Made by a program: the position numbers and the translations under genes | Assembly (NCBI GenBank): GCA_030491005.1 | Contig: JAKZMJ010000030.1 | Span: 62,001-126,000 of the forward strand | DNA: 64,000 nucleotides | DNA from: Sulfurospirillum sp. | Lineage (GTDB): Bacteria; Campylobacterota; Campylobacteria; Campylobacterales; Arcobacteraceae | Direction of reading: 5' to 3' | Part shown: positions 56,958 to 64,000 of the stretch, one piece after another | How the letters are laid out: the number at the start of each line of letters is the position of its first letter | Numbering within the stretch: the first letter of the stretch is position 1 | Notes under the pieces: generated by a model | The model's input: the letters and a program-made list of their open reading frames with translations, nothing else | What the model was told of the DNA's origin: nothing | Databases searched by the model: none

Positions 56958-57573
56958 CTTTTTCCTTTTTATAATTTTTTTCTAAAATTAAATCAAATAA
57001 ATTATCAATAAAATTTTTATAAATATCTTGAGTGTTAAAATTTTTCCGACTCATTTTTAATAAAATCAAACCTTTTTCAAAAACGAAAATACTCTCAACA
57101 AAATTTATTGCAATAGCTTTTAATTCGCCTTTGTTAATGCCCTCATTAATTATGTCTTCTAAGCGTTTTTCAAAGAAATTATTAGTATCTTTATTCAAGT
57201 CATACATTCTAACATTTTTTTCTGAAAAAACAATTGATAAATATTCTTTATATGCATTAAAGTCTCGCATATTATCTTTACTATCATCAAGTACAAATTT
57301 AAAAAAAAAGAAAAGTTTTTCTTTCGTTGTTGATATGTTTTTTATTTTTTTTAAAAATTCTTTTTGGTAATTATAAATATTGATACTAATGATTTCAAAA
57401 ATTATATCTTCTTTATTTTCAAAATATTCATAAATCGTTCCCTTACCAATATCTGCACATTTTGCAAGTTTGGATACAGTTAGTTTTTTAATACCTATTT
57501 CATAAAGTAAATTACTACATAAATAAGCTATCTCTTTTCTTTTTTGTATTTTATTTACAAATTTTGGAGACAT
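56950..57573 (-). CDS. TetR-family repressor of the efflux operon
   Basis: I use the ATG at 57573, preceded by AAAGGAG, rather than a start 24 bp upstream. The 207-residue protein has a TetR helix-turn-helix (KLTVSKLAKCADIGKGTIYEYF, shown in part) and a helical ligand domain. It is first in the efflux operon and a palindromic site lies 29 bp upstream, so autoregulation and control of the pump are very likely. Confidence 0.9.
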   Translation of the reverse strand: MSPKFVNKIQKRKEIAYLCSNLLYEIGIKKLTVSKLAKCADIGKGTIYEYFENKEDIIFEIISINIYNYQKEFLKKIKNISTTKEKLFFFFKFVLDDSKDNMRDFNAYKEYLSIVFSEKNVRMYDLNKDTNNFFEKRLEDIINEGINKGELKAIAINFVESIFVFEKGLILLKMSRKNFNTQDIYKNFIDNLFDLILEKNYKKEKDV

Positions 57574-57601
57574 AAAACTCCTTTGATAATATATCATTAT
57601 C

Positions 57602-57620
57602 TTGACCGACCGTCAGTCAA
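57602..57620. promoter_or_regulatory. TetR-type operator upstream of efflux operon
   Basis: TTGACCGACCGTCAGTCAA is a 19-bp near-perfect palindrome (TTGAC-n-GAC-n-GTC-n-GTCAA, one mismatched pair) in the gap between the tetR start and the tgt stop. Its CG content stands out from the AT-rich surroundings and its position fits the operator of the adjacent TetR protein. Confidence 0.8.
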
Positions 57621-57653
57621 AAATTAATATATCATTTTAATACTTTATTTAAC

Positions 57654-58787
57654 TTAAATTACTAATGATTTTTGCCTTTTATAATAAAACTCATTTTTAA
57701 AATCATTCCATTTATTATTTAATATAGATTGCCTAGCTTCTTTCATAAGATTTAAATAATAGTGAAGATTATGTAAAGTAGCAAGTCTAAAATATGTCAT
57801 TTCTTTTGCTTTATACAGATGATTTAAATAAGCTCTTGAAAAGTTTTGACAAGTATAACAAGTGCATTCCTCATCAATGGCTTTCATATCTTCTTTATTT
57901 GAAGCATTTCTTATATTTAATCTTCCAAAAGAGGTAAAAAGTGTACCATTTCTTGCATTTCTTGTAGGCATAACACAATCAAACATATCTATACCTCTAT
58001 GTATATTTTCAATTAAATCCTCAGGAGTTCCTACTCCCATTAGATATCTAGGTTTTTCTTTTGGCATAAATTGTGTGGTAAATTCAACTGTTTCATACAT
58101 AGAAGTATTAGACTCACCTACACTTAAACCTCCAATAGCAAAACCATCATAATCTTCAAGCGAACATAACTGCTTAGCCGATATTTCTCTATATTTTTCG
58201 CTAGTTCCCCCTTGAATAATGGCAAAAATATTTTGATGAAAACCTATACCTTTTTCTTTTTGACTAATATGATAAGTTATAGCTTCTTTCGCCCATGCAG
58301 TCGTTCGTATGATACTTTGCTCAATTCTCTCATCACAATTTGGTAAGGCTACTAAATCATCTAGTATCATCATAATATCACTATTAAAATCATATTGCGT
58401 ATCTAAAACACTCTTTGGTGTAAAGTAGTGTTTACTCCCATCTATGTGTGATTTAAACATAATGCCATTGTCATCAGGTTTGGAGTTTTTACTTAATGAA
58501 AAAGCCTGAAAGCCACCTGAATCAGTTAAAAAAGAATGTGGAAATTTAGAAAAACCATGCAAACCTCCAAAGTCTTTAATTATTTTACTACCAGGTCTTA
58601 GATATAAATGATAAGTATTAGCAAGTATTATTTTTGCTTCTAAACTAAGCATATCATTTGCATCAAGTGTTTTAACTGTTCCTTGAGTTCCAACTGGCAT
58701 AAAAACAGGTGTTTGAATTATGCTACTTGCTGTTTGTATGGTACAAGCTCTTGCATTGTTAGATATCGCATCTATTTTAAATAACAT
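57654..58787 (-). CDS. tgt: Tgt, queuine/preQ1 tRNA-ribosyltransferase
   Basis: Tgt exchanges guanine-34 for preQ1 in GUN-anticodon tRNAs. The protein (377 residues from the ATG at 58787) has [33 protein letters not shown], the catalytic Asp in [17 protein letters not shown] and the zinc site CTCYTC...H. A TTG four codons upstream is the start of the longest frame but sits directly on the AAAGG, so I prefer the ATG. It stands alone between the efflux operon and a divergent Fic gene. Confidence 0.96.
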   Translation of the reverse strand: MLFKIDAISNNARACTIQTASSIIQTPVFMPVGTQGTVKTLDANDMLSLEAKIILANTYHLYLRPGSKIIKDFGGLHGFSKFPHSFLTDSGGFQAFSLSKNSKPDDNGIMFKSHIDGSKHYFTPKSVLDTQYDFNSDIMMILDDLVALPNCDERIEQSIIRTTAWAKEAITYHISQKEKGIGFHQNIFAIIQGGTSEKYREISAKQLCSLEDYDGFAIGGLSVGESNTSMYETVEFTTQFMPKEKPRYLMGVGTPEDLIENIHRGIDMFDCVMPTRNARNGTLFTSFGRLNIRNASNKEDMKAIDEECTCYTCQNFSRAYLNHLYKAKEMTYFRLATLHNLHYYLNLMKEARQSILNNKWNDFKNEFYYKRQKSLVI

Positions 58788-58888
58788 TTTAAATATCAAC
58801 CTTTAAAAAATAATGTAATTGTAGCTAAAATACGAAGGCTATATTCTTAATAAAGAAGAAGTTTAGTTTATGATATTATAAAAAATAA

Positions 58889-60196
58889 GTGAAAAAACTT
58901 AAAAGTCATCATAAAGAAATTTTAATGAATGCAAAAAAATATCCTACAACGAATAAGCAATGGGCAAAATATTTAACTATTCAAAACTATTATACATTAA
59001 ATGAAATAGAATATAGAAAATCATTAATCATAGAATCAAATTGTAACTTTGATAAAATTCTTAAAACTATTGTTGAGTACAGAAAAAAACAAAAAAATAT
59101 GGTGTTTGAATTTGAAGAAAAGAATTTTTATTTTGTTGAAACACAAGAATTACAAAATAGAATAGACAAAATAAAAAAAATTTGGAAAAGTACAAAATAT
59201 TTTGCACAAGATAAGTTTACACTTGAATTATTAAAAGAAACATTAATTTTTGAAGGGTATTATTCTTCTACAATAGAAGGAGCAAATAGCACGATAAAAA
59301 GGGCTAGAACTTTAGCAAAAGGTTATGAAGAACCAAAAAATAAAGATGAAATGATGGTTTTAAATAATTTTAAAGCACTTATGGAACTAAGAGAAAAAAA
59401 TGACTTTCCAAACCATAATTTAATAAAAAACTTACATAAAATAACAACAGATAAAACACTTGAATATGAAAGCCATTCAGGGGAGTATAGAAAAGAAGCA
59501 AATGAAATAGTAGACTCTAATCAAAAAGTGATTTTTGTACCACCTGCAAATATAGATACGATGAATAAAATGTTAGATTCATTATTGCAGTCCTTAGAAC
59601 CAGATGATTTAAAAAAACCCATAGATAATATCTATAAATCAATAATATTTCATTTTTTATTTGCATATATTCATCCATTTATTGATGGTAATGGAAGAAC
59701 GGTTCGTATTTTATTTACTTATCTTCTAAAATATTATGGATATGATATGTTTTATTATATTTCACTTTCAGAAATTATTTATAGAAAAAAAGCCAAAGAT
59801 TATTATAAAGCTTTTATTGATGTTGAGAGAAGTGATTTAAATGAAAAAAATAATTTTGATATAACATATTTTTTATATTATATGACAGATGTTATGTTAA
59901 AAGGTCTTGATATTTTAAAAAATAGAATTAATACTTATATGAGAGAAGATATTATTAATCATATTGCAAGTGAACGTGATATTGATTTAACCCCAAGACA
60001 ACAAAAGATTGTCAAAATATTATCAAATAAGGATAATTCATTTATGTTAACAACAAATGATTTATCAAAAAGCTTTAAAGTTGCACAAAGAACAATCCAG
60101 AAGGACTTGAAGTTATTAAGAGATTTTGAATTAGTAAAAAGAGTTAAGCCACCAAAGCAAGGTAAATATTACTTTAAATTAAATATAGATTTATAA
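58889..60196 (+). CDS. Fic-domain protein with built-in inhibitory motif
   Basis: Fic proteins transfer AMP or other phosphate-bearing groups to target proteins. The 435-residue protein has the active motif HPFIDGNGRTVR (His262) and an intact inhibitory motif SSTIEGAN (126-133) N-terminal to the Fic core, the class II layout that keeps activity low. A helix-turn-helix C terminus (LTTNDLSKSFKVAQRTIQKDL) may bind DNA. The start is GTG. No antitoxin gene is adjacent, in line with self-inhibition. The target is unknown. Confidence 0.9.
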   Translation: MKKLKSHHKEILMNAKKYPTTNKQWAKYLTIQNYYTLNEIEYRKSLIIESNCNFDKILKTIVEYRKKQKNMVFEFEEKNFYFVETQELQNRIDKIKKIWKSTKYFAQDKFTLELLKETLIFEGYYSSTIEGANSTIKRARTLAKGYEEPKNKDEMMVLNNFKALMELREKNDFPNHNLIKNLHKITTDKTLEYESHSGEYRKEANEIVDSNQKVIFVPPANIDTMNKMLDSLLQSLEPDDLKKPIDNIYKSIIFHFLFAYIHPFIDGNGRTVRILFTYLLKYYGYDMFYYISLSEIIYRKKAKDYYKAFIDVERSDLNEKNNFDITYFLYYMTDVMLKGLDILKNRINTYMREDIINHIASERDIDLTPRQQKIVKILSNKDNSFMLTTNDLSKSFKVAQRTIQKDLKLLRDFELVKRVKPPKQGKYYFKLNIDL

Positions 60197-60268
60197 TATA
60201 GAATTTCTTAGAATATTATTGATATTTTTAAAAAAATCTTTTTTACTTCTTAGCAAGTTATAAAAAGA

Positions 60269-60274
60269 TATAAT
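60269..60274 (+). promoter_or_regulatory. -10 box of M48 protease gene
   Basis: AAAGATATAATTGC contains TATAAT 35 bp before the GTG start, and AAGGA precedes the start codon. Confidence 0.5.
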
Positions 60275-60308
60275 TGCTTAAAATATATAATTTAAGGAAT
60301 GATATATC

Positions 60309-61544
60309 GTGTTAGAAATATTTGTTATTATTTATTGTGTTTATTTTATGGTCAATGTTTATACTTCGTTTGCACAAGTTAGTTTTATAAAAAATGCTAA
60401 AAGCCTACCTGCGATTATTTTAGATAAAGAAAAATATGAGCAAGCTGCTAATTATGCTATTGATAAAGAAAAGTTAGCAATAGCTTCTACTTTTTATGAC
60501 TTTATTTTATTTTTTATTTGGATTTCTTATGGTTTAAATTTTTTAGATACATATATAAGTAGTGAATATATTTGGTTAAAAGCCATTTTGTACATAAATG
60601 CTTTTATCATTATAAACTGGGTTTTAGCCTTGCCTTTTAGCTTATATACTACTTTTATACTTGATAAAAAATATGGTTTTTCAAATATGACTGCATCTTT
60701 ATATATTAAAGATACTATAAAAAGCTCTATATTATTTTTAATCTTTGGTTCTTTAGTTATTGGAATTATTGCTTTTATAATACAAAGTTTTACTACTTGG
60801 TGGATTTGGGGTTTTGTATTTCTATTTTTAGTTTTTATTTTGATTAATATGTTATATCCTCTAATTAGAGATAAGTTTTTTGATAAATTTGAAGCCTTAA
60901 AAGACAAAGAATTAGAAAGTAAGATAAATAATCTTTTAAAACAAGTAGGGTTTAAAAGCTCTGGTGTATTTTGTGTCGATGCTTCAAAAAGAGATAATAG
61001 ACTAAATGCTTATTTTGGTGGTTTAGGAAGTACCAAAAGAGTCGTATTATTTGATACTTTAATAGCAAAACTCTCACACAATGAGCTTTTAGCCGTACTT
61101 GGACATGAACTTGGGCATTTTAAAAATGGTGATATTATTAAGAATATTGGTATTATGGGTGTAGTGTTATTTATGTTCTTTGCTATTTTTGGGAATTTAC
61201 CTGATGATATGTTTATAAGTTTAGCATTAAATAAAGAAGCATTTTCGATAATAATTTTATTTTTGATATTTTCACCTATTTTGTCGTTTTTTCTAATGCC
61301 TCTTATTTCATATATTTCAAGACATAATGAATATGCAGCTGATGAGTTTGGTAGTAATTTAGCTTCAAAAGATGATTTAATAAGTGCTTTATTAAAACTT
61401 GCGAATGAAAATAAATCTTTTCCTTTATCTCATAAGATTTATATATTCTTTTATTACTCACATCCTCCTTTAACGGAGCGATTTAAAGAATTAGGTTATG
61501 ATGTTTATGCTAAGATAGATAAAGAACCTACGATAAAGCCTTAA
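60309..61544 (+). CDS. M48-family membrane metalloprotease (Ste24-like)
   Basis: The 411-residue protein has several membrane spans before and after the zinc motif HELGH (266-270), with the third ligand Glu in NEYAADEFGS. The N-terminal domain with about five spans and the spacing match the CAAX-protease/Ste24 (M48A) branch rather than HtpX. In bacteria it probably clears misfolded membrane proteins. The start is GTG. It is followed 4 bp later by the RmuC-like gene. Confidence 0.92.
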   Translation: MLEIFVIIYCVYFMVNVYTSFAQVSFIKNAKSLPAIILDKEKYEQAANYAIDKEKLAIASTFYDFILFFIWISYGLNFLDTYISSEYIWLKAILYINAFIIINWVLALPFSLYTTFILDKKYGFSNMTASLYIKDTIKSSILFLIFGSLVIGIIAFIIQSFTTWWIWGFVFLFLVFILINMLYPLIRDKFFDKFEALKDKELESKINNLLKQVGFKSSGVFCVDASKRDNRLNAYFGGLGSTKRVVLFDTLIAKLSHNELLAVLGHELGHFKNGDIIKNIGIMGVVLFMFFAIFGNLPDDMFISLALNKEAFSIIILFLIFSPILSFFLMPLISYISRHNEYAADEFGSNLASKDDLISALLKLANENKSFPLSHKIYIFFYYSHPPLTERFKELGYDVYAKIDKEPTIKP

Positions 61545-61548
61545 TATT

Positions 61549-63012
61549 ATGCAAGGTTTTTCAATAGAGATTATTTTATTTATTTCCTTAGCTTTTATTT
61601 TAGTTTATGTAATAACTTGGTTTAGATATAAACAAACTTTATTAAATAATTCTAATGAATACAAGCTACAAATCCAAGCATTAAACGACAAGTTAGATTT
61701 TTCTCATAAAACTTATGAATTAGAAAAAGAAAATCTAAGAAGTACTTTAGAAAAAGAAAAACACGAACACGAAGAAAATAAGATTAAGCTTGAAAATTTA
61801 AACAATACTTTAGAAAATGAAAAAAAAGAACAAGAAGAACATAAAATTAAAATTGAAAATCTAAATAGTACTTTAGAAAATGAAAAACAAGCAAATATCC
61901 AAGCTATTATTACACTTGAAAATGCTTTTAAGGCAAAAGAAGAAAGACTTAATAATGAATTTAAAATCAAAGAATTTAACTTTACTGAAAAACTAGATTT
62001 ATTAGAAAACTCACAAGAAAAACGAAAATTAGAGTTTGAAAATCTTGCAAATAAACTTTTTGAAGAACATAATAAAAAATCAAATATTAATTTAAATCAA
62101 GTACTAAATCCTTTTAAAGAAAAAATTGACGACTTTAGTAAAAGAGTAAATGACATTTACACAGAAGAAACTAAACAAAGGGTTTCTTTAACAAACCAAA
62201 TTGAAAACTTAAAAAGTCTAAATTATAAGATTTCAGAAGATGCTATAAATCTAACAAAAGCATTAAAAGGTGAGAATAAAACACAAGGCGATTGGGGAGA
62301 GATGATATTATCTTCCATTTTAGAGCAAACAGGTTTAAGTGAAGGAAGAGAATATTCTACACAAGGCTCTTATACAAATGAAGAAGGAAAGAGATTAAGA
62401 CCTGATGTAGTAGTTCATCTTCCTTCTAATAAAGATATCATAATTGATTCAAAAGTCTCACTTAATTCTTATTTAGATTATGTGCAAAGTGATGATGTTA
62501 TTGAAAAAGACACTTATCTTAAGAATTTAAATAAATCTCTTATAGCTCACATAAAAGGCTTAAGTGTAAAAAAATATGAAGATATCAAAGACCTTAGGAC
62601 ATTAGACTTTGTTTTAATGTTTATTCCAATTGAACAAGCTTTTTTACTAGCAACTTCAAAGAATCAAAATTTATTTAAAATGGCATTTGAACATAATATC
62701 GTGCTAGTATCATCTTCAACACTCTTTGTTACCTTACGAACTATTGAAAATATTTGGAGATATGAGCATCAAAATGAAAATGCCTTACTTATTTCAAAAA
62801 AAGCAGGTGATTTATATGATAAATTTGCCTTATTCTTAAAAGATATTGAACTAATAGGCACACATATTATACGAACGCAAAAATCATATGATGATGCTAT
62901 GAAGAAATTAAGTACAGGAAACGGTAATTTAATTAAAAGAAGTGAAGAATTTATACAATTAGGTATTAAGGCAAATAAAAAAATTGATACATTAAAATAC
63001 TTAGAAAAATAA
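61549..63012 (+). CDS. RmuC-family protein (DNA recombination-limiting type)
   Basis: The 487-residue protein has an N-terminal membrane span (FSIEIILFISLAFILVYVITW), a long coiled coil (about residues 40-170) with imperfect internal repeats (LNNTLENEKKEQEEHKIKI-like units), and the RmuC nuclease-like domain: GDWGEMILSSILEQTGLSEGREY, RPDVVVHLP and IIDSKVSLNSYL with the PD-(D/E)xK-like Asp and Lys. E. coli RmuC limits inversions at short repeats. The mechanism is not well settled. Confidence 0.9.
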   Translation: MQGFSIEIILFISLAFILVYVITWFRYKQTLLNNSNEYKLQIQALNDKLDFSHKTYELEKENLRSTLEKEKHEHEENKIKLENLNNTLENEKKEQEEHKIKIENLNSTLENEKQANIQAIITLENAFKAKEERLNNEFKIKEFNFTEKLDLLENSQEKRKLEFENLANKLFEEHNKKSNINLNQVLNPFKEKIDDFSKRVNDIYTEETKQRVSLTNQIENLKSLNYKISEDAINLTKALKGENKTQGDWGEMILSSILEQTGLSEGREYSTQGSYTNEEGKRLRPDVVVHLPSNKDIIIDSKVSLNSYLDYVQSDDVIEKDTYLKNLNKSLIAHIKGLSVKKYEDIKDLRTLDFVLMFIPIEQAFLLATSKNQNLFKMAFEHNIVLVSSSTLFVTLRTIENIWRYEHQNENALLISKKAGDLYDKFALFLKDIELIGTHIIRTQKSYDDAMKKLSTGNGNLIKRSEEFIQLGIKANKKIDTLKYLEK

Positions 63013-63031
63013 ATAATATAGGAAAAATTAA

Positions 63032-64000
63032 ATGTTTGAAAAATCACTAAATGCTTACAGCGATGCAAAAAAAGTAATACCAGCAGGAGTTAACTCACCT
63101 GTTCGTGCTTTTAATGGTCTTAAAGGAACTCCACCTTTTATACAAAAAGGACAAGGTGCTTATTTATTCGATATTGATGGTAATAAATACTTAGATTTTG
63201 TACAAAGTTGGGGTCCTTTAATATTTGGTCATTGTGATAAAGACATAGAAGAAGAAGTAATAAAAACGGTAAAATTAGGCTTGTCTTTTGGAGCGCCTAC
63301 CGTACTAGAAACCAAATTAGCAAATGAAATTACAAGTATGTATGATTATATAGATAAGCTTAGATTTGTAAGCTCTGGTACTGAAGCTGTGATGTCAGCT
63401 ATTAGATTAGCACGTGGGTTTACGAATAAAAACGATATTGTAAAATTTGAGGGTTGTTATCACGGACATAGTGATTCTTTATTAGTAAAAGCAGGTTCTG
63501 GCTTGGCTACTTTTGGAAGTCCAAGTTCAGCAGGAGTTCCAAGTGACTTAATTAAACATACGCTTTTATGTGAGTATAACAATATAAAAAATCTTAAACA
63601 ATGTTTTGAAGATTCAAGCGATATTGCTTGTATTATTATTGAACCAATTGCTGGAAATATGGGCTTAATACCAGCATCACAAGAGTTTTTAAAAGCTTGT
63701 AGAGATTTATGTGATAAGAATAATGCTTTATTAATTTTTGATGAAGTGATGTCAGGTTTTAGGGCATCTTTAAGAGGAGCTTCTAGCTTAGTTGATACAA
63801 AAGCAGATATTATTACTTTTGGAAAAGTCATAGGTGCAGGAATGCCCGTTGGTGCCTTTGCTAGTTCATCTAAAATAATGAACCATTTATCACCTGATGG
63901 AGCTGTTTATCAAGCAGGAACTTTAAGTGGAAACCCTGTTGCCATGAGTGCTGGCTTGGCTTCTTTAAAAAAGTTAAAAAGCAATAAAAATATTTATGAA
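63032..64000 (+). CDS. hemL: HemL, glutamate-1-semialdehyde 2,1-aminomutase (5' part)
   Basis: HemL makes 5-aminolevulinate from glutamate 1-semialdehyde in the C5 route to heme. The visible 323 residues start [20 protein letters not shown] with AGGAAAAA upstream. They show [62 protein letters not shown] and the PLP lysine in [14 protein letters not shown]. The frame runs off the right edge; about 100 residues should be missing. It follows the RmuC-like gene by 19 bp. Confidence 0.97.
   Translation, partial: MFEKSLNAYSDAKKVIPAGVNSPVRAFNGLKGTPPFIQKGQGAYLFDIDGNKYLDFVQSWGPLIFGHCDKDIEEEVIKTVKLGLSFGAPTVLETKLANEITSMYDYIDKLRFVSSGTEAVMSAIRLARGFTNKNDIVKFEGCYHGHSDSLLVKAGSGLATFGSPSSAGVPSDLIKHTLLCEYNNIKNLKQCFEDSSDIACIIIEPIAGNMGLIPASQEFLKACRDLCDKNNALLIFDEVMSGFRASLRGASSLVDTKADIITFGKVIGAGMPVGAFASSSKIMNHLSPDGAVYQAGTLSGNPVAMSAGLASLKKLKSNKNIYE

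Overview
This AT-rich window reads as a chromosomal segment of a Campylobacterota bacterium, most likely an Arcobacter-type (Arcobacteraceae) species. The reasons are the HydABCDE-type uptake hydrogenase with the HydE accessory protein, a Campylobacter-like major outer membrane porin, the glmM-lspA and cdsA-dxr-tsaD couplings, AcnB, and the codon and base bias. The species assignment is inference from gene content only. I see no rRNA, tRNA, CRISPR array, insertion sequence or prophage.

Region 1 (about 0.3-16.8 kb, all on the minus strand) is a hydrogen-oxidation island. Read in the direction of transcription, it starts with a TetR-type regulator followed without spacing by a cytosolic hydrogenase small subunit and a large subunit that lacks the C-terminal maturation peptide (HupU/HupV-like, the layout of an H2-sensing hydrogenase). 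After a 411-bp regulatory gap come the membrane-bound uptake hydrogenase hydA-hydB-hydC, the maturation protease hydD, hydE and the maturation genes hypF, hypB, hypC, hypD, hypE, hypX and hypA. HydE looks like a stripped-down HypF paralogue. HypX suggests a formyl-derived CO ligand made in the presence of oxygen. Both small subunits carry Asn where the second proximal-cluster Cys is expected. The TetR + sensor-type hydrogenase operon, with no histidine kinase or NtrC-type partner beside it, is the best candidate here for an undescribed regulatory system.

Region 2 (17-24.6 kb) holds a radical SAM/SPASM protein overlapping an unrecognised 371-residue protein, an M23 peptidase, a YebC-type regulator, an AraC-GyrI regulator, an aminotransferase, and tsaD with two small envelope-type genes. 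Region 3 (24.6-37.9 kb) is mostly housekeeping: dxr, cdsA, an orphan peptide-binding protein, rplM-rpsI with a clear terminator, rpsT-prfA, glmM-lspA, leuC-mobA, and a cytochrome c-prfB-argH operon.

Region 4 (38-46.8 kb) has the major porin with a strong terminator, a cobalamin lower-ligand trio (CobT-like, CobU, CobS), an alanine/sodium symporter, and a small accessory patch: a phage-like helicase, a membrane-anchored HNH-like protein missing its catalytic His, and a FrdB/SdhB-like protein that has lost most cluster cysteines. Region 5 (46.8-64 kb) has murA, an isochorismatase-like hydrolase, acnB with a terminator, a complete TetR-MFP-RND-TolC efflux operon with a palindromic operator, tgt, a Fic protein, an M48 protease, an RmuC-like protein and the 5' part of hemL, which runs off the window.
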